DNA from: a virus
Virus record (IMG/VR): IMGVR_UViG_3300028025_002244
Span: 1 to 35,482 of that record
Strand: one strand, 5' to 3'
DNA: 35,482 bases
Shown here: positions 1 to 5,632 of the stretch, piece by piece
Layout of the letters: each line of letters begins with the position of its first letter
How positions within the stretch are numbered: the stretch's first letter is position 1
Notes under the pieces: model-generated
The model's database searches: none
Told to the model about the DNA's origin: nothing
Seen by the model: the letters and a program-made list of their open reading frames with translations, nothing else
Made by a program: the position numbers and the translations under genes

Positions 1-166
1 TAGATGCAGTAAAAGCATATGCAACGCTTGATTGGTAGGATTTTCTGATTTGAGAAGCGACAGTGTACCCAGCCAGATTCAGTGCCTGACCATTGGCTGC
101 AGTTACAGTGATGATATTACTGTATGTTGCTCCAGCGTCCACATAAAGATTGCTAATAGTTGCCAT
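1..166 (-). CDS. Partial small virion-type protein of unknown function (N-terminus only)
   Basis: An open frame begins at an ATG (166 to 164) and runs off the left edge; about 55 residues are visible, beginning MATISNLYVDAGATYSNII and containing LNLAGYTVASQIRKSY. The pattern of a short beta-rich start followed by a 'DLTGYTarsqIRrsy'-like segment resembles small proteins in the structural regions of marine T4-like phages, whose role is not established. A near-perfect T4-type late promoter box lies 29 bases upstream, so it is probably expressed late. The C-terminal part is outside the window, so length and domain content cannot be judged. Confidence 0.7.
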   Translation of the reverse strand, partial: MATISNLYVDAGATYSNIITVTAANGQALNLAGYTVASQIRKSYQSSVAYAFTAS

Positions 167-194
167 TCTGGAATCCAATAAATTCTATACATCT

Positions 195-202
195 TATTTA
201 TA
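195..202 (-). promoter_or_regulatory. T4-type late promoter box TATAAATA
   Basis: Read on the minus strand, positions 202 to 195 are TATAAATA, an exact match to the T4 late promoter -10 consensus recognised by the gp55-gp33 sigma-like complex. It lies 29 nt upstream of the ATG at 166 and immediately after the terminator at 219-240, where a new transcription unit would be expected. T4 late promoters need no -35 element, and none is apparent. Confidence 0.75.
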
Positions 203-218
203 ATACCAGAGACTGCAA

Positions 219-240
219 CAAAAAACCCTCCGAAGAGGGT
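219..240 (-). terminator. Intrinsic terminator with UUCG tetraloop
   Basis: On the minus strand the sequence is ACCCTC-TTCG-GAGGGT followed by TTTTTG: a perfect 6-bp stem closed by a cUUCGg extra-stable tetraloop and a U tract. It starts 6 nt after the TAA of the oxygenase gene ending at 246, so it would end the transcript carrying the three oxygenase genes. Confidence 0.9.
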
Positions 241-245
241 CTTAG

Positions 246-830
246 TTATCTAAAAGGTTTACCGCTAATCCAACTAACTAGACTGTTTCTAGTTCCCTTA
301 GTGACTGGAGTAACTGCATGTAAAGTATAACTTGGAAATGCTAGTAAAGTTCCACGAGTTCTTGTTAATTTTTCTCCTGGAACCTCATCAAGTATTTCAA
401 AATCTCCACCTTCATATTCATTTGGATCTGTCAATTGAACTGTAATGGAAAGTTTCCTGATAGATTTTAGGTATAGTTTATCAATATGAGGGTTATATTT
501 TCCGCCTGGAGCGGTATACTCAGTAAACTGTAACCCTTCATTAAAGCCAAATAAATCAAAATTAAAGAATTTAGAGTTAAGTTCCATAACAGCATCTGTG
601 AGTCTTTTATAAATCCAACTTGTATCTGGATTTGGTTCTAGAAAGACCGATCTACTATCTCTATATTCAGAACTTGCACCAATAGTCACTGATTTAGTTA
701 ACTCATATTCATATCCAAGTTTTATTATCTGATCACACTCTTCATTAGTAAATAAACCTTCAGCATATGCCCACCTGGAAACTGTATCTACTTCTAAACC
801 CCATGTAGTATTTGGTATTTGTTGTTTCAT
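246..830 (-). CDS. 2OG-Fe(II) oxygenase, prolyl-4-hydroxylase-like
   Basis: This is a 194-residue non-haem iron, 2-oxoglutarate-dependent dioxygenase with a double-stranded beta-helix core. Visible ligands are H115-x-D117 (in KYNPHIDKLY), the distal H171 (in FPSYTLHAVTPV) and R181 for 2OG binding (in KGTRNSLVSW). The fold pattern 'GG-F-I ... RGTLLAFPS..LH.V.PV..G.R.SLV.W' is typical of the P4H/PKHD group common in marine myoviruses. The frame extends upstream to a TTG at 842, but the ATG at 830 is preferred: it is preceded by GAGA about 8 nt away and avoids overlap with the upstream gene, whose TGA is at 841 to 839. It is last in a cluster of three oxygenase genes ending at a strong terminator. 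The substrate is unknown; a phage or host protein residue is possible. Confidence 0.88.
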   Translation of the reverse strand: MKQQIPNTTWGLEVDTVSRWAYAEGLFTNEECDQIIKLGYEYELTKSVTIGASSEYRDSRSVFLEPNPDTSWIYKRLTDAVMELNSKFFNFDLFGFNEGLQFTEYTAPGGKYNPHIDKLYLKSIRKLSITVQLTDPNEYEGGDFEILDEVPGEKLTRTRGTLLAFPSYTLHAVTPVTKGTRNSLVSWISGKPFR

Positions 831-838
831 AATATTTC

Positions 839-1417
839 TCAATTAAAATTAAATGATATGGATATTCTTTCGTCATCCTCGTCTTCGGTTCTATTTTGTT
901 CCACATAATGTTTAAGATATGCTGGGAATAAAACTAGCATTCCTTCTTCTGGAACAATTCCAAAGTTACCAGCATTAATTTCAGATAATTCGTCTGGAAC
1001 TAACCATTCTTGGCATTCATCAGGTCTAACTAATTTAAGAACTCCACTATCCTTTGGCACTTTTATATAAAGAACCCCAACAATGTTAGTCCATGGGTGA
1101 GAATGGGCGATGTTATAATCATATTTTTTATTGATGTTAAACCAATAATTACCTAATTTAACATCTCGTTTTATTCCATAGTCTTTATAAATTTTTGTAA
1201 CTTGTGGTGCTATTTCATATAAAATATCTTTAATCCATTCTTGTGTTCCATAGTCAAAATACTTACTCTGCCACCCACCACGATTGGACGCTCCAATGTT
1301 GTGTTCATCTGGAATAATATCTCTAAGTTGTTTAATATTTTCAACCAAGTGTTTATATGGTTGTGTCACTCTATACACATAAATTTTAGTTGCAAATGGT
1401 ATAATTTCTTCTAACAT
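839..1417 (-). CDS. Putative 2OG-Fe(II) oxygenase (TIGR02466-like)
   Basis: A 192-residue protein of the small 2OG-Fe(II) oxygenase-like family found in many marine phages (the pattern of TIGR02466). Diagnostic segments are AHSHPWTNIVGVLYIKVP (H105, H107), DSGVLKLVRPD, LVLFPAYLKHYVEQN (H170) and the C-terminal ERISISFNFN (R184). The family pattern is 'H.HP....sGvyYi..p..sG.i.f.dP ... lFPs.l.H.V.pn ... RiSiaFN'. It is clearly paralogous to the gene at 1717-2325, with the same domain order and ending. A GTGAG ribosome-binding-like stretch precedes the ATG. The reaction and substrate are unknown, so iron-oxygenase chemistry rests on family membership and the retained His/Arg residues. Confidence 0.82.
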   Translation of the reverse strand: MLEEIIPFATKIYVYRVTQPYKHLVENIKQLRDIIPDEHNIGASNRGGWQSKYFDYGTQEWIKDILYEIAPQVTKIYKDYGIKRDVKLGNYWFNINKKYDYNIAHSHPWTNIVGVLYIKVPKDSGVLKLVRPDECQEWLVPDELSEINAGNFGIVPEEGMLVLFPAYLKHYVEQNRTEDEDDERISISFNFN

Positions 1418-1429
1418 TTAATCTCACTT

Positions 1430-1714
1430 TCACTTTTTCATTTTAAATCTATCAGGGTCATATTGATCCATAGTAATATTATTAAATGGATCCCAATATT
1501 CTATTTGAACTCTTTTATTATTTACATACATCATAAAACCAGTAATTTTATGTCCAGTCTTTTTATTTTCATCTTCTGCAATTTCCATAAAGGTAGTCCA
1601 TACATGTAGTATTTCTGAATTAACCTCTGGAGAATCTGTGCAGGTTCCTTTAACAATCTGGTCGTCGGTAAAAATACCCTCACCGCCAGTCATGCAAACT
1701 CTAAAATGTGCCAT
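1430..1714 (-). CDS. Small phage protein of unknown function (94 aa)
   Basis: An unrecognised 94-residue acidic/basic mixed protein starting MAHFRVCMTGGEGIFTDDQ and ending DQYDPDRFKMKK. It lacks a signal peptide or membrane segment. The first four residues (MAHF) match the 124-residue protein at 2394-2768, but nothing else does. It lies between two paralogous oxygenase genes, 12 nt from one and 2 nt from the other, so it is co-transcribed with them and could serve the same pathway as a substrate or accessory factor; this is only inference. A real gene is supported by its placement in the tight operon. Confidence 0.7.
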   Translation of the reverse strand: MAHFRVCMTGGEGIFTDDQIVKGTCTDSPEVNSEILHVWTTFMEIAEDENKKTGHKITGFMMYVNNKRVQIEYWDPFNNITMDQYDPDRFKMKK

Positions 1715-1716
1715 AA

Positions 1717-2325
1717 TTATTTTTCTCTATCTGAATGTATTAACGAATAATTAAACGCTAAGGATATTCTTTCTAGCGATTTATCTTTAAATTTATTTTC
1801 TATAACTCTATGTTTTATGTATGAAGGAAATAATATCATCATACCTTTTTGTGGTTGGACTTTATAAATTGTATATGAAGTTTCATTTGGTTCTTCTGCA
1901 TAAAAATAATGCACTAGTGGATCTGGTCGTTCAAATTCTATTTCACCTGATCCCTCAGGAACATTAATATAATACACCCCACTAATTATTGAACCTGGAT
2001 GCATATGGGTAGAACAATAGTTACTATCACCATCAATATTAATCCACCAATTAGTTAATTCTACCTTTCTATTTAATCCCCATCTGGATAGCATAGAAGA
2101 ACACAGTTCACCTGAATAATTTAATAAACTATTAATATCAGTATATTGTTGGGATAAGGTAGTGTCAATTAAATTAGATGTTTGTTTTCCATTATTGTTG
2201 TATCTATAGTTAAAGTGATCTGTTGTATTTTTAATATCTTGGACATCTTCAAAAATACAATTATAATTCAAATCAGTTATTACATATAGTGGTGTAACAA
2301 AAGGTATAACCTCAGTAAAATTCAT
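1717..2325 (-). CDS. Putative 2OG-Fe(II) oxygenase (TIGR02466-like), paralogue of the gene at 839-1417
   Basis: A 202-residue protein with the same architecture as the gene at 839-1417: STHMHPGSIISGVYYINVP (H107, H109), GSGEIEFERPDP, MMILFPSYIKHRVIEN (H172) and LERISLAFNYSL (R186). N-termini also align (MNFTEVIPFVTPLYV against MLEEIIPFATKIYV). It is the first gene after the terminator at 2364-2388, so it heads the oxygenase operon. The pair probably arose by duplication or serial acquisition, with different substrates. Catalytic activity is inferred from the family pattern. Confidence 0.82.
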   Translation of the reverse strand: MNFTEVIPFVTPLYVITDLNYNCIFEDVQDIKNTTDHFNYRYNNNGKQTSNLIDTTLSQQYTDINSLLNYSGELCSSMLSRWGLNRKVELTNWWINIDGDSNYCSTHMHPGSIISGVYYINVPEGSGEIEFERPDPLVHYFYAEEPNETSYTIYKVQPQKGMMILFPSYIKHRVIENKFKDKSLERISLAFNYSLIHSDREK

Positions 2326-2347
2326 TATTATTCACTCATAAATTGTT

Positions 2348-2355
2348 TATCTATA
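2348..2355 (-). promoter_or_regulatory. Weak late-promoter-like box TATAGATA
   Basis: The minus strand reads TATAGATA (2355 to 2348), one mismatch from TATAAATA, 22 nt upstream of the ATG at 2325 and just past the terminator at 2364-2388. The position suits a late promoter for the oxygenase operon, but the region is so AT-rich that a chance match is possible. Confidence 0.35.
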
Positions 2356-2363
2356 AATTATAT

Positions 2364-2388
2364 ATTAAAACCACCCGAAGGTGGTTTT
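2364..2388 (-). terminator. Intrinsic terminator with UUCG tetraloop
   Basis: The minus strand reads AAAACCACC-TTCG-GGTGGTTTTAA, a 9-bp stem with a cUUCGg tetraloop running into T-rich sequence. It lies directly after the TAA of the 124-residue protein gene (2394) and before the oxygenase operon. The loop and general design match the terminator at 219-240, while the stem sequence differs. Confidence 0.85.
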
Positions 2389-2393
2389 TAATT

Positions 2394-2768
2394 TTAGTAA
2401 CTAAAGGGTATCCATGTTTGTGTAGTTTCATCCCATTTATGAGAATTTACAGTACCATCTTCATCAACGGTATCTCCTGGACTTGCTATTGGTGGTTCCC
2501 AATAACATGTGCTTTCATTTAAAACCCAAGAAGCAAATGGCTTAGGTGCATAAAAAGCATCACGATCTGCGTCCCAAATCATACCTTTACCAGCAAAGTT
2601 TTTTCTAAAAGGTGTGCCACCATGAACATGAACACCACCATATGTATTATATGAAGTTTGTACCCATTGTTCAGGCTCGCCAAATACTCCAGAATTAATA
2701 ACTTCTTGCTCTACAACTATTACTTCTGTTACTATATTATTTTTATCTATTCTAGCAAAGTGTGCCAT
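2394..2768 (-). CDS. Conserved marine-phage protein of unknown function (124 aa)
   Basis: A 124-residue protein starting MAHFARIDKNNIVTEVIVV and carrying FRKNFAGKGMIWDADRDAFYAP, then KPFASWVLNESTCYWEPP and a final HKWDETTQTWIPF. This order ('MAHFA.id.nn.Vt.ViVv ... fRkn.Ag.G..yd...daFi.pkPf.SW.ld..t..W.aP ... y.Wde....W') is typical of a small protein found in many tailed phages of aquatic bacteria, often near tail-fibre genes. Its function is not established. AGGAAAAATAAC precedes the ATG. It lies 13 nt downstream of the glycine-rich adhesin-like gene and is followed by a strong terminator, so the two are probably co-expressed. Confidence 0.8.
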   Translation of the reverse strand: MAHFARIDKNNIVTEVIVVEQEVINSGVFGEPEQWVQTSYNTYGGVHVHGGTPFRKNFAGKGMIWDADRDAFYAPKPFASWVLNESTCYWEPPIASPGDTVDEDGTVNSHKWDETTQTWIPFSY

Positions 2769-2781
2769 GTTATTTTTCCTA

Positions 2782-3909
2782 TTATGAAGCGATATATCTA
2801 ACTAAAAGCAAACCAGACCCACCAGTTCCACCTCTTGATGCTTGGCCACCAGACATACCACCACCACCACCGCCACCGCCAGTATTGGCTTGTCCAGGCT
2901 GTTGGGCTTGCGGAGTTGATGAGTTCATGGCAGATGATCCACCGCCACCGCCACCATATCCGCCAGAACCAACTGGTCCACCAGAGTGATTTCCCTGTCC
3001 ACCACCACCACAGAAATATCCACGAGTACCTGATGTTGAATTCGATGTATTGGTGCCATATTGATTAAATGTTCCAACCCATGAAACTTGTCTACCGTTC
3101 ATTCCACCATTATTAGAGCCATATCCAGCAGGAGCACCACCAGCACCACCTCCAGATAATTGTCCGTAACCTTCATTACTAGAACCATTACCTCCACCAT
3201 TATTACCAAAACCGCTAGTTAATGATGTTGCAGGTACTATATTTCCATTAGGAGAAGTCGTTACGCCAGATCCTGATACTTGTAATCCAGTTCCATTGCT
3301 AGCACTATTTATTCCTCTACCTCCACCAGAACCACCATTTTGAGCTAATGCGTTGGCATCACCGCCATTACCGTCATAAGATCCACCAAGACCACCACCC
3401 ATTGCAGTAATAACATAACTAGAACCTAGAGCAATATATGAATCACCACCATATCGGATGCCAGAAATCCAAGCATAATTACCTGGATTCAGCTGTCCAG
3501 GTCCACCAGTACCAACGACTGCAGAATATGTTCCACCAGAAACATATTGTCCTGTTAGAGAAACTAAACCACCAGCACCACCACCACCTGGAACCCAGCA
3601 ACCACCACCACCACCACCACCGACAGCCACAAGATCAAGAGTTCCTCCATTAATAATACTTAAAGATCCAGATGATGTGAATGCTGCAACACCATAAGTT
3701 GTTCCACCATCGGTATATGTAGCTCCAGTTCCTCCAGAAACTGATAATTGACCAATTCCCAACCAAGAACTTGTTCCTACATTATAGTATTCAAGATATC
3801 CAGTGCTGGTATTAAATCTCATCATACCAGCAGCTGGAGATCCTGGTCTTTGTGCGGTTGTTCCAGTTGGAATTGTGAGTGCGTGTTCGCCTAAGACTGT
3901 TGAAGGCAT
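2782..3909 (-). CDS. Glycine-rich tail-fibre or adhesin-like protein
   Basis: A 375-residue protein. Residues 1-50 are a phage-fibre lead segment (PGSPAAGMMRFNTSTGYLEYYN and SWLGI). From about residue 75 a glycine-rich domain begins with FTSSGSLSIINGGTLDLVAV followed by seven consecutive glycines (97-103), and it closes with GGTGGSGLLLVRYIAS. This frame of a short beta start, VAVGGGG and final 'GGSG...VRY' is that of phage and bacterial glycine-rich domains. T-even phage gp38 adhesins use polyglycine loops to bind host receptors, so host recognition is a reasonable inference. The start is supported by AAGGGGAATTCA just before the ATG. It lies among other fibre genes, downstream of a terminator. 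Confidence 0.75.
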   Translation of the reverse strand: MPSTVLGEHALTIPTGTTAQRPGSPAAGMMRFNTSTGYLEYYNVGTSSWLGIGQLSVSGGTGATYTDGGTTYGVAAFTSSGSLSIINGGTLDLVAVGGGGGGGCWVPGGGGAGGLVSLTGQYVSGGTYSAVVGTGGPGQLNPGNYAWISGIRYGGDSYIALGSSYVITAMGGGLGGSYDGNGGDANALAQNGGSGGGRGINSASNGTGLQVSGSGVTTSPNGNIVPATSLTSGFGNNGGGNGSSNEGYGQLSGGGAGGAPAGYGSNNGGMNGRQVSWVGTFNQYGTNTSNSTSGTRGYFCGGGGQGNHSGGPVGSGGYGGGGGGSSAMNSSTPQAQQPGQANTGGGGGGGGMSGGQASRGGTGGSGLLLVRYIAS

Positions 3910-3956
3910 ATTGAATTCCCCTTTTTATGCATGATGTTTAATCCCCTAAACATTTG

Positions 3957-3982
3957 AAAACCCAGATTCCCCAATCTAGGTT
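3957..3982 (-). terminator. Probable intrinsic terminator after the S74 fibre gene
   Basis: The minus strand reads AACCTAGATT-GGGG-AATCTGGGTT then TTC, a 10-bp stem with one G-U pair and a short T tract. It lies 10 nt past the TAA of the tail-fibre gene (3993). The weak T tract makes termination less certain than at the two UUCG hairpins. Confidence 0.6.
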
Positions 3983-3992
3983 GTGCAGCTAA

Positions 3993-4889
3993 TTATTTCC
4001 CTTTTAGCTGCTGAACTTCTTTATTTAGTTCCTTAATTGCTTCGATTAACAATGGAACTAATTTTTCATACTGGACAGTTTTATAGTTCTGTCCAGATCT
4101 TGATATCTCTGTATTTTCAAATAACATAATATCAAATGGTGCTGGCTTTACTGCTTCAGGTAGAACCTTTTCTACATCTTGAGCAATAACACCAACTTCA
4201 TTTTGTTTTTTGTAACCCAATGACTCTGCAATAGAGTTTGGTTTGTAGGTTACACCACGAAGTGCCATAACCTTTTCTAAGGCATCTGTAATTTCTACGA
4301 TGTCTTCTTTTAATCGTTCATCAGAGTAGTATGATGTAATCTGATTAGTGGCTCGAATCTCACCAGCAGTTCCTGATGCTGCAGTTCCAATACCCAATGA
4401 ACCAAACTGTGGGTTTGAAGTTGTTGCGATATCCTGTGGAGCAGATAAAGTAATACCGCCAGAGGAATTAGTTACTGTGACTCTATTTGCAGTTCCAGTC
4501 AATGTGGCAGAGGAATACCCACCAGCAGATGTTCCAATTAAAAGAGTACCACTAGACGGAGCAGTTGTGATTCCAGTGCCACCAGAAGCTACAGGTAATG
4601 TTCCAGTAGTAAGAGCAGAGGTGCTAGTCGCATAAACCGCACCACCAGAAGTAAAGGAAGTTAAACCAGTACCACCCCTATTAGTAGCAATTGTAGTCGC
4701 ATTCCAAGTTCCTGTTGTAACTGTTCCAAGAGTAACAAGATTAGAATTTCCTGTGTACGATGCTTCTAACTTATCAGTGTTTAGATTGATAAAATTAGTG
4801 TCAATCTCACCATTCGTCAAAGGCAGGTTTTTTCTGGTAACTCCACCGACACCAGTAGTTCCTGTTTCTCTAGTTGTAATCGCAGCCAT
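3993..4889 (-). CDS. Tail fibre with C-terminal intramolecular chaperone (Peptidase S74)
   Basis: A 298-residue fibre protein. The N-terminus has the module LTNGEIDTNFINLNTDK (about 24-40), also found in the fibre gene at 12644-13858 and likely used for attachment. Residues 45-180 are Thr/Ser/Gly-rich fibre shaft with GGTGLTSFTSGG and GGTGITTAPSSG repeats. From residue 189 the Peptidase S74 / endosialidase chaperone domain follows: SDERLKEDIVEI, GVTYKPN, GVIAQDVEKVLPEAV and a C-terminal coiled coil (about 265-298). Such domains trimerise the fibre and then cleave themselves off before the Ser of the S-D-x-R motif, here S189. It has its own late-promoter-like box at 4923-4930 and a terminator at 3957-3982, so it may be a separate unit. 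Confidence 0.88.
   Translation of the reverse strand: MAAITTRETGTTGVGGVTRKNLPLTNGEIDTNFINLNTDKLEASYTGNSNLVTLGTVTTGTWNATTIATNRGGTGLTSFTSGGAVYATSTSALTTGTLPVASGGTGITTAPSSGTLLIGTSAGGYSSATLTGTANRVTVTNSSGGITLSAPQDIATTSNPQFGSLGIGTAASGTAGEIRATNQITSYYSDERLKEDIVEITDALEKVMALRGVTYKPNSIAESLGYKKQNEVGVIAQDVEKVLPEAVKPAPFDIMLFENTEISRSGQNYKTVQYEKLVPLLIEAIKELNKEVQQLKGK
4774..4798. repeat. 25-nt near-identical direct repeat, copy 1 (fibre N-terminal module)
   Basis: Positions 4774-4798 and 13773-13797 read tcagtgtttagattgRtaaa and then attag on the plus strand, differing at one base. Each encodes the NF-I/T-NLNTD/E part of the fibre N-terminal module. The two copies flank the cassette at 4937-12637 in the same orientation. 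Confidence 0.85.
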
Positions 4890-4922
4890 TTATATTCCTA
4901 TATGGTTTCTTAGCATACTTGT

Positions 4923-4930
4923 TATTTATT
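4923..4930 (-). promoter_or_regulatory. Late-promoter-like box AATAAATA
   Basis: The minus strand reads AATAAATA (4930 to 4923), one mismatch from the T4 late box, 33 nt upstream of the fibre ATG at 4889. It lies in the 47-nt gap between the oxygenase stop (4937) and the fibre gene, the largest gap in this part of the window. No terminator is seen in the same gap, so read-through from the cassette is also likely. Confidence 0.45.
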
Positions 4931-4936
4931 ATTTAG

Positions 4937-5632
4937 TCAACCTACGATTAGGTCTCCAGAATAACAATTTATTGCAGGTTCTATTAGGTTTAAATCATCT
5001 ATATCCACAAAAAACCTTATCATAAGGGCTGGAGTAGATCCATGATTAAACACATTGTGATAATGATATGAGTTAAAAATATAAGGAACACCTTCGATAT
5101 ATTTAGAGTCATATGAAACAATCGGTTTTATATTAAAGTCTGATCCTCTATACTGTCGATAATCCACCACCGAATGTTTAAATCCTTCTGGAATACAAAT
5201 AGGAAGCTGAACTATCAATATGTTCTCTGGTTGATGAAACTCTAACACATGGCTATGCCAACCTATAATGGTGCTCGGCATAACTTCCTCAATTCTACAT
5301 AAAGACTTTCCTGCACCAAGAGCCTCTAAAACCTCATAGGTATAGGGTAAATATTCTGTCAATCCAGTCTTTTGAAATTTACCAAATCTTTCTAGTAAAG
5401 CATTACCACCATCGCCTTCATTCGTGTCACAAAACATACTTCCATCGTAGCTATACAAAGAAAGATTATTCCAACCATCTGGGCTATGATTATATCCTTT
5501 TTGTATATTTGCATTATAACTCATTAGAGGAAACGGCATCGCTCTAATCTCATTCTCTATTCGCTTAGCATCAAATGAGAATAGTAGAGGAAGATGTGGT
5601 ATAGTTTTAACCTTCTCTAATAACTCGTTCAT
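4937..5632 (-). CDS. Aspartyl/asparaginyl beta-hydroxylase-like 2OG oxygenase
   Basis: A 231-residue protein resembling the Asp/Asn (and Pro) beta-hydroxylase branch of the cupin-fold oxygenases. The core reads IEEVMPSTIIGWHSHVLEFH, then ILIVQLPICIPEG, a segment before YIFNSYHYHNVFNHGSTPAL and IRFFVDID. Candidate iron ligands are H126 and the distal H192 (in HNVFNHG), with R206 for 2OG. The usual second ligand of an HxD motif is replaced by H128 (HSH), so it may use a two-His facial arrangement. The ATG at 5632 lies 26 nt inside the upstream radical SAM gene, implying translational coupling. As last gene of the cassette, it could hydroxylate the same target acted on by the radical SAM enzymes (inference). 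Confidence 0.68.
   Translation of the reverse strand: MNELLEKVKTIPHLPLLFSFDAKRIENEIRAMPFPLMSYNANIQKGYNHSPDGWNNLSLYSYDGSMFCDTNEGDGGNALLERFGKFQKTGLTEYLPYTYEVLEALGAGKSLCRIEEVMPSTIIGWHSHVLEFHQPENILIVQLPICIPEGFKHSVVDYRQYRGSDFNIKPIVSYDSKYIEGVPYIFNSYHYHNVFNHGSTPALMIRFFVDIDDLNLIEPAINCYSGDLIVG

Noticed and set aside
831-842. Upstream TTG start for the oxygenase gene ending at 246
   Set aside because: The ATG at 830 has a better ribosome-binding sequence and avoids overlap; the extra four residues add nothing to the domain.
2762-3653. Plus-strand proline-rich and histidine-rich frames opposite the glycine-rich gene
   Set aside because: They are reverse-complement shadows of Gly codons (GGT/GGC read as ACC/GCC or CAC/CAT); no ribosome-binding site and no sensible domain.
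2782-3909. CRISPR-like or microsatellite repeat from the CCACCA runs
   Set aside because: The runs encode polyglycine on the minus strand in an intact frame; there is no repeat-spacer structure.
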